A DNA stretch of 64,000 nucleotides from Sabulicella rubraurantiaca (GTDB lineage: Bacteria > Pseudomonadota > Alphaproteobacteria > Acetobacterales > Acetobacteraceae): contig NZ_JAFEUU010000002.1 of the NCBI RefSeq assembly GCF_017355885.1, positions 372,001 through 436,000 on the forward strand, in the 5' to 3' direction. Below are positions 36,210 to 45,286 of this stretch, piece by piece. Below the pieces are notes generated by a model. It worked only from the letters and a program-made list of their open reading frames with translations, did no database searches and was not told where the DNA came from. Made by a program: the position numbers and the translations under genes. The number at the start of each line of letters is the position of its first letter. Position 1 is the stretch's first letter.

Positions 36210-36932
36210 ATGCGTATCCTGCTCGTCGAAGACGACCACAGCGCCGCCCGTGGTATCAGCTTCCAGTTGCAGCAGCACCGCATGATCGTGGACGTGGCCG
36301 ATTGTGGCGCCGAGGCACTCGAACTCGCCCGGCTCTACGACTACGACGCCGTGATCGTGGACGTAATGCTGCCCGACATCGAGGGGTTCGAGGTGGTGAC
36401 GCGGCTGCGCGGGGCACGCATTGAGGCGCCGGTCATGGTGCTCTCCGCCGTCAACAAGACGACGGCCAAGGTCAAGGCGCTGCAATCGGGTGCCGATGAC
36501 TACCTCGCCAAGCCCTTCGACCCGGATGAACTGGCGGCGCGGATGCAGGCGATGATCCGCCGCTCCAAGGGGTTCAGCCAGCCGCGCATCCAGATGGGAG
36601 CCCTCTCCCTCGACCTGTCAGCGAAGGAGGTCGCGGTGCAGGGGCGCCCGGTCCATCTGACGGGCAAGGAATACGCCATCCTGGAACTGCTGATGCTGCG
36701 CCGGGGCACGGTGCTGTCCAAGGAGAACTTCCTGGACCACCTCTATGGCGGCATGGACGAGCCCGACGCCAAGATCATCGACGTCTTCGTCTGCAAGCTC
36801 CGGAAGAAGCTGCAGCAATCGGGCGCCCAGAACGTGATCGGCACGGTCTGGGGCCGCGGCTACATCGTGCGCGAGCCAGCGCCGGCCTATCGCGCCGCCG
36901 AGGCGGAGAGGGCGCTGGCCGCGGCCTTCTGA
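36210..36932 (+). CDS. ctrA: CtrA-like OmpR-family response regulator
   Basis: Two-domain response regulator of 240 residues. Receiver: acidic pair Asp8-Asp9, phospho-acceptor Asp51 in VIVDVMLP, switch Ser79, Lys101 in KPF. DNA-binding winged helix (about 125-228): HLTGKEYAILELLMLRRGT, HLYGGMDEP, KIIDVFVCKLRKKL and TVWGRGYIVREP, nearly identical to the Caulobacter CtrA DNA-binding domain from memory. CtrA controls cell-cycle and motility genes in alphaproteobacteria; in Rhodospirillales it is often non-essential and motility-linked. The receiver is more divergent than the output domain, so a CtrA paralogue is possible. Start at ATG 36210 (GGAGAG upstream), in a partly masked site. Its 3' end overlaps the convergent FAD oxidoreductase by 46 bp. 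Confidence 0.88.
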   Translation: MRILLVEDDHSAARGISFQLQQHRMIVDVADCGAEALELARLYDYDAVIVDVMLPDIEGFEVVTRLRGARIEAPVMVLSAVNKTTAKVKALQSGADDYLAKPFDPDELAARMQAMIRRSKGFSQPRIQMGALSLDLSAKEVAVQGRPVHLTGKEYAILELLMLRRGTVLSKENFLDHLYGGMDEPDAKIIDVFVCKLRKKLQQSGAQNVIGTVWGRGYIVREPAPAYRAAEAERALAAAF

Positions 36933-38353
36933 GGAGCCTCCAGGCGGGGCGAGAAATACACGCCCTGCCCGGCCAGCACCCCCTGCAGACGCTCCACCGG
37001 CAAGCGGCGCGGCGTCACCCCCGCCGCAACGGAGAGCGCGGCGGCCGCCCCCGCCGCCTGGCCGGTCAGCCAGCATTGCGGGATTTCCCGCAGGAAGGAG
37101 TGGCTGGAGGCATCGCAGCTCAGATGCCGCCCGGGGGCCAGGAGCCCGTCCAGCGCCTCGGGCACCAGGGCGCCATAGGGCACGGAGACGTTGGGGAATT
37201 TCGTGGCGAGGCTGGGTGAGACGCCGATCTCGTCCGGGGCGATGCGGCCGTCCCAGTGCTCGCGCAGGATGGCGGAGACACCGCGCAGGCGGCGGGCGTG
37301 GCGCACGCCGAGCTGCGGCGCGGAGAGCATGAGATAGGCGCCCTCGAAGCCCGGCGCCTCCTCGCGATAGGCTGCGAGATGCGCGGCCATGAGGCGATGG
37401 GAGCGGATCTCCACCTCGGAGAGGTCGTCCACCTCCACCGCCGAGAAGCCGGCGAGGCGTGGCCCCATGAACAGCGCCACGTCGTCGCGCCAGGACACGA
37501 AGGCCTTGTCGAAGAAGCGCAGCTTCTTGCGGCCGCGGCGGAGGAATTCGCTCCATTCCGCCGGGCGCTCGGTGCGCCAGCGAAGGTGCCGCGGCATGTC
37601 CACCCCGCCGAACAGCCAGGAGGTGTTCATGCAGCCATGGATGTCGTCCGGGTCCACGTCGGCCTCGAAGGGGGCACCGGCGCGGGCGTAGAGGTCGCCA
37701 TCGCCCGTCGCGTCCACCGTGCAGGCGGCGAGGATGGCGCGGCGTCCCTGCTTGCTTTCGAAGGCCACGCCTTGCACCGCGCCGTCGCGCAGCAGGGGCT
37801 CGGCGCCCCAGGCGTGGAACAGGATCTCAGCGCCGGATTCCAGCACCATCTCCTGCGCCAGGAGCTTCATCGCTTCCGGGTCGCAAGTGGGGGAATGGGT
37901 GACGGTGCCGTGGAAGGCAGCGGTGCGCTGCCCCCACCAAGCGGCGGAGGCGGCGTCGCGCGCACCCCAGGCGGAGGGGGGCGGGCCGGAGACGGCGCCG
38001 GGGGGCAGGCGGGACAGGAATTCCTCGGCGAAGCCGCGAATGACGCGCTGGCCGTTCCAATCCGTCATCCGGTCGATCCAGATGACGAGGCCGCCGGTGG
38101 AGAGCCCGCCCAGGTGGTTGTGCCGCTCTACCAGGATGGTGCGGGCGCCGAGGCGGGCAGAGGCAATGGCGGCCGCCACGCCGGCCGGGCCGCCGCCCAC
38201 CACCAGCACGTCGCAGCGCGCATGGACGGGGATATCGCGCGCCGCCTCGTGCCAGATCTCGCCCGTGGGGGCGCGGCGGCTTCGCGGCCCGGCGGAGAAG
38301 ACCGGGCTCTGAAAGAAGTGGCGTCCGCCCACCGGGCGGGTCTCGTCGGGCAT
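36887..38353 (-). CDS. FAD-dependent oxidoreductase (FAD_oxidored family)
   Basis: A 488-residue flavoprotein. The N-terminal dinucleotide fold VLVVGGGPAGVAAAIASARLGARTILVE lies at about residues 47-76, followed by NHLGGLSTGGLV, a pattern of FAD-dependent oxidoreductases that include thiazole-related and anaerobic-type dehydrogenases (pfam12831). A second FAD contact VDATGDGDLYARAG is near residue 240, and LLAPGRHLSCDASSHSFLREIPQCWLTGQAAG near the end. An extra stretch of about 45 residues before the Rossmann motif has no recognised role. Substrate unknown. Start ATG at 38353. Confidence 0.88.
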   Translation of the reverse strand: MPDETRPVGGRHFFQSPVFSAGPRSRRAPTGEIWHEAARDIPVHARCDVLVVGGGPAGVAAAIASARLGARTILVERHNHLGGLSTGGLVIWIDRMTDWNGQRVIRGFAEEFLSRLPPGAVSGPPPSAWGARDAASAAWWGQRTAAFHGTVTHSPTCDPEAMKLLAQEMVLESGAEILFHAWGAEPLLRDGAVQGVAFESKQGRRAILAACTVDATGDGDLYARAGAPFEADVDPDDIHGCMNTSWLFGGVDMPRHLRWRTERPAEWSEFLRRGRKKLRFFDKAFVSWRDDVALFMGPRLAGFSAVEVDDLSEVEIRSHRLMAAHLAAYREEAPGFEGAYLMLSAPQLGVRHARRLRGVSAILREHWDGRIAPDEIGVSPSLATKFPNVSVPYGALVPEALDGLLAPGRHLSCDASSHSFLREIPQCWLTGQAAGAAAALSVAAGVTPRRLPVERLQGVLAGQGVYFSPRLEAPQKAAASALSASAAR

Positions 38354-38407
38354 GGCCGGTTCATACGCGGTCTTGCCCCCGCTGTCCCCCCGTTGCATGG
38401 CTGCGCC

Positions 38408-39217
38408 GTGCTCCGCCTGCTCCCCCTCCTCCTGCTCCTGGCCGCCTGCGCCGCCCCGGCGCCGCCGCCCCCTCCCCCGCAGCCCCTGCCCTATCCGGTG
38501 GCGGCGCGGGAAAGGCTGCTGCGGTTGGCGCTGGAGGAATGGCGCGAATGGGGCTGCCGCGTGACCGGCGAGATTGGGGAGCCGGCGGCCGGTCCCTGCC
38601 TCCCCGCCTATCCAGCGCGGGAGAGCGACCCGGAAAGCTTCCCGCGCGTCCTGGCCTATTGGCGTTCCGTGCCGGATGCCGGGGATGCCATCCCGCGCAA
38701 CCGCGCCCTCTATGCCGGGGCGCTGCGCGGCGAGGCGTCGCCGCTCTGGGCCGAGCCCTACTGGTCGGCGGCCTTCATCTCCTGGCTGATCGGTGCGGCG
38801 GGGGTGGACAGCGTGGAATTCGCGCCCTCCGCCTCCCATTCGCGCTACCTCGACCACCTGGACGCGGTCTTTGCCGCGTATCCGACCCTGGCGGCCTTCG
38901 TGCCGCGCGACCCGGCGGCCTATGCGCCGCGCACCGGCGACCTCCTCTGCCGCGACCGCTCGCGCAATGCCTTGCCGTATTGGGGGCTGCGCGCCTCTGA
39001 GCGCGGGCAGTTCCGGCCCATGCATTGCGACGTGGTGGTCGCCACCGCGCCGGGCGTGGTGGAGGCGGTGGGCGGCAACGTGGAGGACGCTGTGACGCTG
39101 GTACGGGTGCCTGCCGACGCGGCCGGGCGGGTCTTGCCGAATCCGCGCCCTGCCCTCGTGATCATGGAAAATCGGCTGGGGCGCCTGCCGCCCTGGAATC
39201 AGGAGAATCGATCTTGA
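38408..39217 (+). CDS. DUF2272 lipoprotein
   Basis: A 269-residue predicted lipoprotein. The GTG at 38408 gives VLRLLPLLLLLAAC, with the lipobox cysteine at 14, followed by a proline-rich tether and a DUF2272 domain: AEPYWSAAFISWLIGAAGV and FAPSASHSRYLDHLDAVFAAYP, LLCRDRS and MHCDVVVA. The His and Cys pattern resembles NlpC/P60-like amidase folds, so a peptidoglycan-related role is possible but not shown. It starts 54 bp from the divergent FAD oxidoreductase and its stop overlaps the next gene's start in a TTGA. Confidence 0.85.
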   Translation: MLRLLPLLLLLAACAAPAPPPPPPQPLPYPVAARERLLRLALEEWREWGCRVTGEIGEPAAGPCLPAYPARESDPESFPRVLAYWRSVPDAGDAIPRNRALYAGALRGEASPLWAEPYWSAAFISWLIGAAGVDSVEFAPSASHSRYLDHLDAVFAAYPTLAAFVPRDPAAYAPRTGDLLCRDRSRNALPYWGLRASERGQFRPMHCDVVVATAPGVVEAVGGNVEDAVTLVRVPADAAGRVLPNPRPALVIMENRLGRLPPWNQENRS

Positions 39218-40329
39218 GCCTGTTGCTTTCCCCCTGGACGCTGCGTGGCGTCACCTTCCGCAACCGCGTCGGCGTGTCGCCCATGTGCCAGTACTGCGCC
39301 GGCGAGGATGGCCGCCCGACCGACTGGCACCTCGCCCATCTCGTGTCCCGCGCCGTGGCCGGGCCGGGCATGGTGATGACGGAGGCGGCGGCGGTGGTGC
39401 CGGAAGGGCGGATCAGCCCGCGCGACCTCGGCATCTGGAGCGACGAGCATGTCGTGGGCCACACGCGGTTGGCAGCGGCGATCGCGGCGATGGGCGCGGT
39501 GCCGGCAATCCAGCTGGCGCATGCCGGCCGTAAGGGCAGCCGCCTGCCGGCCTGGGACAGCGGCGCCGCCGATCCGGGCTGGGAGGCGGTGGCACCGAGC
39601 GCGGAGGCCTTCACCGGCTACGCCCAGCCGCGCGCGATGAGCGAGGCGGAGATTGAGGAGACGATGGTCGCGACGGTGGCGGCGGCGGAGCGCTCGGTGC
39701 GCGCCGGCTATCGCGTCATCGAGCTGCACGGCGCGCATGGCTACCTGCTGCACCAGTTCCTGTCGCCGCTGGCGAACCGGCGCAACGATCGCTGGGGCGG
39801 CGGCTTCGATGGCCGCACCCGCATCGTGCGCGAGACGATGGGGCGGCTGCGCGCCGCCCTGCCGGGCGATGTGGCGCTGGGGGTGCGGCTTTCACACACC
39901 GACTGGGTGGAAGGCGGCTGGACCACGGAGGAGACGGTGGAGCTGTCGCGCCGGCTGAAGGAGGACGGTTGCGACTTCGTGGACGTGACCTCCGGCGGGT
40001 TGGATGCGCGGCAGAAGATCCCGGTCGGCCCCGGCTACCAGCTTCCGGGCGCGGAGGCGGTGCGCCGCGGCGCCGGGATCGCGGTGATGGCGGTGGGGAT
40101 GATCACCGACGCGCATCAGGCCGAGGCGGCGCTGCAGGACGGCAAGGCCGACATGGTGCTGCTGGCGCGCGCCTTCCTGCGCGACCCCTACTGGGTGCTC
40201 AACGCCGCGGTGGCGCTGGGCGAGCAATCCGCGCTGCGCGTCCCGCCGCAATATGATCGCGGCTGGAGCTCGCTGGGCCAGTTCGGCGGGCTGGAGCGCG
40301 GGGTGGGCGAGCCGCTGCCCGCGCTGTGA
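39214..40329 (+). CDS. NADH:flavin oxidoreductase, old yellow enzyme family (YqjM-like)
   Basis: A 371-residue FMN-dependent ene-reductase. Motifs: SPMCQYCAGEDG at the N-terminus (the Cys characteristic of the YqjM class that tunes FMN), IQLAHAGRKG, the catalytic ELHGAHGYLLHQFLSP (His pair), NRRNDRWGG, and the phosphate-binding VGMITDA and ADMVLLARAFLRDPYW. It starts with TTG at 39214, inside a TTGA overlap with the DUF2272 gene; AGGAGA 7 nt upstream supports this start. Followed by a strong hairpin. Natural substrate unknown. Confidence 0.93.
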   Translation: MSLLLSPWTLRGVTFRNRVGVSPMCQYCAGEDGRPTDWHLAHLVSRAVAGPGMVMTEAAAVVPEGRISPRDLGIWSDEHVVGHTRLAAAIAAMGAVPAIQLAHAGRKGSRLPAWDSGAADPGWEAVAPSAEAFTGYAQPRAMSEAEIEETMVATVAAAERSVRAGYRVIELHGAHGYLLHQFLSPLANRRNDRWGGGFDGRTRIVRETMGRLRAALPGDVALGVRLSHTDWVEGGWTTEETVELSRRLKEDGCDFVDVTSGGLDARQKIPVGPGYQLPGAEAVRRGAGIAVMAVGMITDAHQAEAALQDGKADMVLLARAFLRDPYWVLNAAVALGEQSALRVPPQYDRGWSSLGQFGGLERGVGEPLPAL

Positions 40330-40336
40330 GTCACAT

Positions 40337-40361
40337 GGCCCGGCGCCTCGCGCGCCGGGCC
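40337..40361. terminator. Bidirectional hairpin between convergent genes
   Basis: GGCCCGGCGC and GCGCCGGGCC make a perfect 10-bp stem with a 5-nt loop, between the ene-reductase (plus) and the PRC-barrel gene (minus). No clear T-run on either side, but stem strength and position fit a shared terminator. Confidence 0.6.
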
Positions 40362-40371
40362 GCTTCCCGCC

Positions 40372-41325
40372 CTATCCGGCGCGGCCGCTCCAGAAGCGGT
40401 CGATCTCGCCGCGGCGGCGCGTGAATTCGGCCTCGTTGGCGAAGGCGTTGCGATCCACCTGCGGCGCCTGTTCCAGCCGCTGCTCCGTCACGTCGAGCAC
40501 AAGGCTCCGCATGCCCGGCGCGGCGCGCAGCTGCGACCAGGGCACGGCGACATAGTCGCGCCCGATGCCGAGGAAGCCGCCGCGGCCCAGGATCGCATAG
40601 GCGATCCGGCCGCTGCGCGGGTCCAGGATCACGTCCTGCACGGTGCCCAGGCGCTGGTCCTGTGGGTTGCGGACATCGGTGCCGGTGATGTCGTCCACCC
40701 GCATGCCGTGGCCCAGCTCCGTGACCGGCCGCGCCTGGGCCAGCTGGCTTTGGCGGTAGGTGCGGATCTCGCCCGGCTCGACACCGGCCTGGCGAAGCTG
40801 GGTGGCGTAGGCGCCGTAGATCCGGTGCGCCTCCTCCAGCACGGTGCGGCAGGCGGCGTCGCTGCCATTGGCGGGCAGCACATGCGCTGCGGCGTAGAGG
40901 GTGCGGAGCGACTGGACCGGGGCGGCGTTCCAGTCCACGCGGGCCAGGGGGTCGCGCGGGGCGGCTTGCGGCTGGCTGGCTGGGGCCTGCTGTCCGGCCG
41001 TGCCCGTGGTCGTGCCGCTGCGTCCGCCTGCGCCGTGGCCCATATTGGGCGCGGTGCCCGGCGGGATGGCGGTGCCGGGCGGCAAAGCGCCTGCCGGTGC
41101 CACTGCGGCGGCAATGCCCCGGCGGTAGCCGTCCAGCCAGAAACCTTCCTCGTCCATGGTGCGGCCGAAGCCGTTCAGCTCGGCCTGACAATTCGCCGCC
41201 CCCGCTTGTGGCTGGGCGGGTTGCTGGGGCTGCGCGGTCTGGGCTGGGGTGGTGCCCTGCGCCAGGGCCGGGCCCGCCGCCAGCAGCGACAGGGCCACGA
41301 GCGATGCGGGAATGCGCTGCGTCAT
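40372..41325 (-). CDS. Secreted PRC-barrel domain protein
   Basis: A 317-residue protein with a signal peptide (cleavage near PALAQ), a Gln/Pro/Ala-rich low-complexity stretch, a mid-section with CQAELNGFGR and DAACRTVLEEAHRIYGAYATQL, and a PRC-barrel near 225-290 (GMRVDDITGTDVRNPQDQRLGTVQDVILDP...GRIAYAILGRGGFLGIGRDYVAVPW). PRC-barrel proteins with signal peptides are common in alphaproteobacterial envelopes; function is not known. A very strong GAGGAGGA ribosome binding site precedes the ATG at 41325. Confidence 0.85.
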   Translation of the reverse strand: MTQRIPASLVALSLLAAGPALAQGTTPAQTAQPQQPAQPQAGAANCQAELNGFGRTMDEEGFWLDGYRRGIAAAVAPAGALPPGTAIPPGTAPNMGHGAGGRSGTTTGTAGQQAPASQPQAAPRDPLARVDWNAAPVQSLRTLYAAAHVLPANGSDAACRTVLEEAHRIYGAYATQLRQAGVEPGEIRTYRQSQLAQARPVTELGHGMRVDDITGTDVRNPQDQRLGTVQDVILDPRSGRIAYAILGRGGFLGIGRDYVAVPWSQLRAAPGMRSLVLDVTEQRLEQAPQVDRNAFANEAEFTRRRGEIDRFWSGRAG

Positions 41326-41491
41326 GTTCGTTCCTCCTCGGAGGGGTCGGCCGCCCGTATCGGGTAGGCCAGGACAAGCCGCGCCGCGCGACAAATCGCA
41401 TCAACAGGAATGGGATGAACAACCCTTCATCTTCGCCCAAGTTTCGACACAGTCCGGGCGGGACTGGATGAAGCTCGGCAGGAGGCCACGC

Positions 41492-42298
41492 ATGGAAATC
41501 AGGGCCGGCTTCGAGATCGCGATGGACTGTCCCCAGCCCACGCCCATGATCCTCCTGTTGAGCCTGCACCCTTCGCGCCTGCCCGATCTGTTGGGGGAAC
41601 AGCGCCTCCAATCGGACCCGCCCATCCCTTTCCGCGAGTTCCGCGACGCCTTCGGCAATGTCGCCCATCGCCTCGTGGCGCCGGCGGGGCGGATCATCCT
41701 CCGCTCGGAGGTTCATGTGTGGGATAGCGGCGCGCCTGATCCGGTCTGGCCCGATGCGGAGCAGCATCGGGTGGAGGATCTGCCGGACGACACGCTGCCC
41801 TTCCTGCACGGCAGTCGCTATTGCGACACGGACCGGTTGTCGGACTTGGCCTGGAGCCTGTTCGGCGGCACGCCGCCAGGATGGGGGCGGGTGCAGGCGA
41901 TCTGCGACCACGTGCACCAGCGCATCGCCTTCAATTACAACCAGGCCGACCCGACCCGCTCGGCGGGGGAAGCGCAGGATCTGGGATGCGGCGTGTGCCG
42001 GGACTATGCCCACCTCGCCATCGCGCTGTGCCGCTGCATGAACATCCCGGCGCGCTACTGCACCGGCTATCTGGGCGATATCGGTGTGCCGCCCGCGCCC
42101 TATCCGATGGATTTCAGCGCCTGGTTCGAGGCCTATCTCGGCGGAGCCTGGTACAGCTTCGACGCGCGGCACAACCATCCGCGCATCGGCCGCATCCTGA
42201 TGGCGCGCGGGCGCGACGCGGCCGACACGGCGATGGTGACGAGCTTCGGCATCCACACCCTCCTCCGCTTCCACGTCGAAACGGAGGAGGTGCGCTAA
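41492..42298 (+). CDS. Transglutaminase-like cysteine-protease-fold protein
   Basis: A 268-residue protein: N-terminal beta domain (about 1-115) and a transglutaminase core with the nucleophile Cys169 in LGCGVCRDYAHL. The next catalytic segment reads DFSAWFEAYLGGAWYSFDARHNHP; the usual catalytic His (HAWxE) is Ser209, while histidines occur later in ARHNHP. This could be a family-specific variation or loss of classic triad chemistry. Start ATG at 41492 is preceded by AGGAGG. Members are found widely in alphaproteobacteria, sometimes beside circularly permuted ATP-grasp genes, which are absent here. Confidence 0.88.
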   Translation: MEIRAGFEIAMDCPQPTPMILLLSLHPSRLPDLLGEQRLQSDPPIPFREFRDAFGNVAHRLVAPAGRIILRSEVHVWDSGAPDPVWPDAEQHRVEDLPDDTLPFLHGSRYCDTDRLSDLAWSLFGGTPPGWGRVQAICDHVHQRIAFNYNQADPTRSAGEAQDLGCGVCRDYAHLAIALCRCMNIPARYCTGYLGDIGVPPAPYPMDFSAWFEAYLGGAWYSFDARHNHPRIGRILMARGRDAADTAMVTSFGIHTLLRFHVETEEVR

Positions 42299-42305
42299 GC
42301 CCGCG

Positions 42306-43136
42306 TCAGCCCTTCTCGATGGAAAGGTCCGGCGCCTCGGGGTTCTTCATGCCGACGATGTGGTAGCCGCAATCCACGTGGTGGACCTCGCCCGACACTC
42401 CGGTGGAGAGCGGCGAGAGAAGGTAGAGGCCGGCGCCACCGACCTCTTCCAGACCCACGTTGCGCTGCATCGGCGCGTTGTACTGGTTCCACTTCAGGAT
42501 GTAGCGGAAATCGCCAATGCCCGAGGCGGCGAGCGTCTTGATCGGCCCGGCGGAGATGGCGTTCACGCGGATGTTCCGCGGGCCGAGATCGGCGGCCATG
42601 TAGCGCACGCTGGCCTCCAGCGCGGCCTTGGCGACGCCCATCACGTTGTAGTGCGGCACCCATTTCTCCGCGCCCAGATAGGACAGGGTGAGAAGCGAGC
42701 CCCCCTCCCCCATCAGCGCGGCGGCGCGGCGGCCGGTGGCGGCGAAGGAATAGCAGGAGATGTCGAGCGCCTGCAGGAAGGCCTCGCGCGGCGTGTCGAG
42801 GAAGCGGCCGCGCAGGAACTGCTTGTCCGCGAAGCCGATGGCGTGGACGAGGAAGTCCAGCTTGCCCCAGCGCTTCTCCACCTCGCCGAAGGCGCGGTCC
42901 ATGTCCTCGTCCGAGCCGACGTCGCAGGGCAGGACGAGGTCGCTGTTCACCGTCGCGGCCAGGGGGCGCACGCGCTTCTCCAGCGCCTCGCCCTGGTAGG
43001 TGAAGGCGAGTTCCGCGCCCTGCGCCGCACAGGCGCGGGCGATGGCCCAGGCGATGGAGCGATCATTCGCCACGCCCATGATGAGGCCGCGCCGCCCCTG
43101 CATGAGCGTTCCGGTCGGGATGGGAGATTCGGTCAT
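42306..43136 (-). CDS. fabI: Enoyl-ACP reductase FabI
   Basis: NADH-dependent reduction of trans-2-enoyl-ACP, last step of the fatty-acid elongation cycle. In 276 residues: [10 protein letters not shown] at 21-30 (nucleotide loop), Tyr153 in SYLGAE and the catalytic Tyr163/Lys170 pair in [22 protein letters not shown] near 190, and [13 protein letters not shown] near the end. Residues match the triclosan-sensitive FabI class, not FabL or FabV. Divergent from pdxH with 101 bp between. Converges with the transglutaminase-like gene (7 bp gap). Confidence 0.97.
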   Translation of the reverse strand: MTESPIPTGTLMQGRRGLIMGVANDRSIAWAIARACAAQGAELAFTYQGEALEKRVRPLAATVNSDLVLPCDVGSDEDMDRAFGEVEKRWGKLDFLVHAIGFADKQFLRGRFLDTPREAFLQALDISCYSFAATGRRAAALMGEGGSLLTLSYLGAEKWVPHYNVMGVAKAALEASVRYMAADLGPRNIRVNAISAGPIKTLAASGIGDFRYILKWNQYNAPMQRNVGLEEVGGAGLYLLSPLSTGVSGEVHHVDCGYHIVGMKNPEAPDLSIEKG

Positions 43137-43237
43137 CGCGGGTCCGTGAAGGGGCTGCGGGGTCGTTGCGGGAGCCCGGTGGTGGTGGCACATGCCCCCT
43201 GGCCGGGCAAGTCCCGGACCATTCCCAGGAAGGGCGC

Positions 43238-43819
43238 ATGACCCAGGATCCCCACGCGATCTTCGCCGAATGGCTGTCGGAAGCGGACCGCAGCGAGCCG
43301 AACGACCCCAACGCCACCTGCCTCGCCACGGCATCGCCGGAAGGGCGGCCCTCGGCGCGCATGGTGCTGCTGAAGGGACAGGATGCGCGCGGCTTCGTGT
43401 TCTACACCAACCTCGAATCCCGCAAGGGGCGCGAGCTGCTGGCCAATCGCTTCGCGGCGCTGTGCTTCCACTGGAAGTCGCTGCGTCGTTCCGTGCGCGT
43501 CGAGGGGCCGGTCGAGATGGTTTCGGACGCGGAAGCGGACGCGTATTTCGCCTCGCGCCCGCGCGGGTCGCGCATCGGCGCCTGGGCATCGCGCCAGTCG
43601 CGCCCGCTGGAAGGGCGCTGGGCGCTGGAGAAGGCGGTGGCGGAATACACGGCGCGCTTCGGCCTGGGCGAGATCCCGCGCCCGGAGCACTGGTCGGGCT
43701 TCCGCTTGGTTCCCGATCGCATCGAATTCTGGCGCGACATGCCCTTCCGCCTGCATGAGCGCCGCGTCTTCACGCGCGAAGGCACGGGTGCGTGGGGGGA
43801 AGAGGCGCTATTCCCGTGA
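43238..43819 (+). CDS. pdxH: Pyridoxamine 5'-phosphate oxidase
   Basis: FMN-dependent oxidation of pyridoxine or pyridoxamine 5'-phosphate to PLP. A 193-residue, short but complete form: [26 protein letters not shown] (FMN site), [29 protein letters not shown], and the C-terminal [12 protein letters not shown]...RLHERRVF with the PLP-binding Arg. Start ATG at 43238 has AGGAAGG upstream. Its stop overlaps the kinase fusion gene in a GTGA. Confidence 0.96.
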   Translation: MTQDPHAIFAEWLSEADRSEPNDPNATCLATASPEGRPSARMVLLKGQDARGFVFYTNLESRKGRELLANRFAALCFHWKSLRRSVRVEGPVEMVSDAEADAYFASRPRGSRIGAWASRQSRPLEGRWALEKAVAEYTARFGLGEIPRPEHWSGFRLVPDRIEFWRDMPFRLHERRVFTREGTGAWGEEALFP

Positions 43820-45246
43820 GCGGGCAGGAGGAAGCGGAGCGCTTCCTCCGCGGCCTCGCTGATTCCGTGCGGGAGACGCATGTCTCGCTGATCGCGCTGC
43901 GCGGCGGGGACGCCTTCAAGATGAAGAAGGCGGTGGATCTCGGCTTCCTCGACTTCACCCGCCTTGATGAGCGCGAGCGACTGCTGCGGCGCGAGATGAC
44001 GCTGAACGCGCCGCACGCGCCGGGGATGTATCGCGGCGTGGAGCCGATCACGCGCGGGGCCGACGGCGCGCTGCGCCTGGGTGGCGATGGGGCGCCGGTG
44101 GAATGGGTGCTGCGCATGGCGCGGCTGCCGCCCGAATCCTTCCTGGATTGCGCGCCCATGCCCGACGCCGCCGCCCTGGCCGATGCGGTGTGGGCGCTGC
44201 ACAAGGCGGCGCCGCCGCTTCCGGGCGATGGCGCGCTCGATGGCGTCATCGCGCAGAACCGGCAGGCGGCGCTGGAGGCCGGGCTGCCGCCCGGACGTGT
44301 GGAGGCTTGGCACGCAGCGGCGCAGGCGCTGCATGGGCGCCTTTCCCCCTTCCTCGCGCAACGCGCCGCGGAGGGGCGGGTGCGGCGCTGCCATGGCGAC
44401 CTGCATCTGGGAAATCTCTGCCTGATCGAGGGCCGCCCCTGCCCCTTCGACGCGCTGGAATTCGACGAGGCGCTGGCGACGATCGATGTCGGCTACGACC
44501 TCGCCTTCCTCTTGATGGACCTGGAGATGCGGCATGGGCGGGCGGCGGCGAATGCCGTGCTGAACCGCTACGTGGCGCGCGGCGACGATGCCGGGCTCGT
44601 CGCCGCCCTGCCCCTGTGGCTGTCGCTGCGGGCGATGATTCGCGCACATGTCGAGCGGCGTCGCGGCGGGGACTGGGCGGCACTGCTCGATTTCGCCGAG
44701 GCGGCGCTGCGGCCCGCCCCCGGCCGGCTGGTGGCGGTGGGCGGGCTGCCGGGGACGGGAAAATCTACCCTGGCGCGGCGCCTTGCCCCGCTGCTCGGCC
44801 CCGCGCCGGGGGCGCTGGTGCTGCGCTCGGACGAGATCCGCAAGCGGATGCACGGCGTCCTGCCGGAGGAAAAACTGCCTGCCAGGGCCTACACTGCGGA
44901 GGCCAGCGCGGCGGTCTTCGCGGAGATGCGCCGCATGGCGCGCGCGGCCCTGGCGGGCGGGCATGCGGTGGTGGCCGATGCGGTGTTCCTGCGCGCGGAA
45001 GAGCGTGACGCGATCGCGGCCTGCGGCGTTTCATTCACGGGCTTCTGGCTGGACGCGCCGCTCGACGTGTTGCGGGCGCGGGTCGAGGCGAGGCGTGGCG
45101 ATGCCTCGGACGCCACGGTGGCCGTGCTGGAGGATGCGGCGTCGCGCGACCCTGGCCCGATGCGCTGGACGGTTCTGCCGGCGGAGGCCGACCCGCTGCC
45201 AGCCGCGTTCATGACGCTGGACCTTCCCAGCGGCGGCCCGGCATAA
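43816..45246 (+). CDS. Fused aminoglycoside-phosphotransferase-like/P-loop kinase protein
   Basis: A 476-residue fusion. N-terminal half (about 1-300) is an APH-type kinase with HGDLHLGN at 193-200 and the DALEFDE...DVGYDLA metal-binding segment. C-terminal half (about 302-476) is a zeta-toxin/AAA_33-type P-loop kinase with [10 protein letters not shown] (310-319), [12 protein letters not shown] and an R-rich lid. This matches COG2187-COG0645 type proteins. Neither substrate is known. It starts at GTG 43816 in a GTGA overlap with pdxH, so the two are co-translated, and is followed by a universal stress protein gene (40 bp). Confidence 0.88.
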   Translation: MSGQEEAERFLRGLADSVRETHVSLIALRGGDAFKMKKAVDLGFLDFTRLDERERLLRREMTLNAPHAPGMYRGVEPITRGADGALRLGGDGAPVEWVLRMARLPPESFLDCAPMPDAAALADAVWALHKAAPPLPGDGALDGVIAQNRQAALEAGLPPGRVEAWHAAAQALHGRLSPFLAQRAAEGRVRRCHGDLHLGNLCLIEGRPCPFDALEFDEALATIDVGYDLAFLLMDLEMRHGRAAANAVLNRYVARGDDAGLVAALPLWLSLRAMIRAHVERRRGGDWAALLDFAEAALRPAPGRLVAVGGLPGTGKSTLARRLAPLLGPAPGALVLRSDEIRKRMHGVLPEEKLPARAYTAEASAAVFAEMRRMARAALAGGHAVVADAVFLRAEERDAIAACGVSFTGFWLDAPLDVLRARVEARRGDASDATVAVLEDAASRDPGPMRWTVLPAEADPLPAAFMTLDLPSGGPA

Positions 45247-45286
45247 ACGACGGACGAACCGAACGAATCCGCTGGGGGACCGAGCC

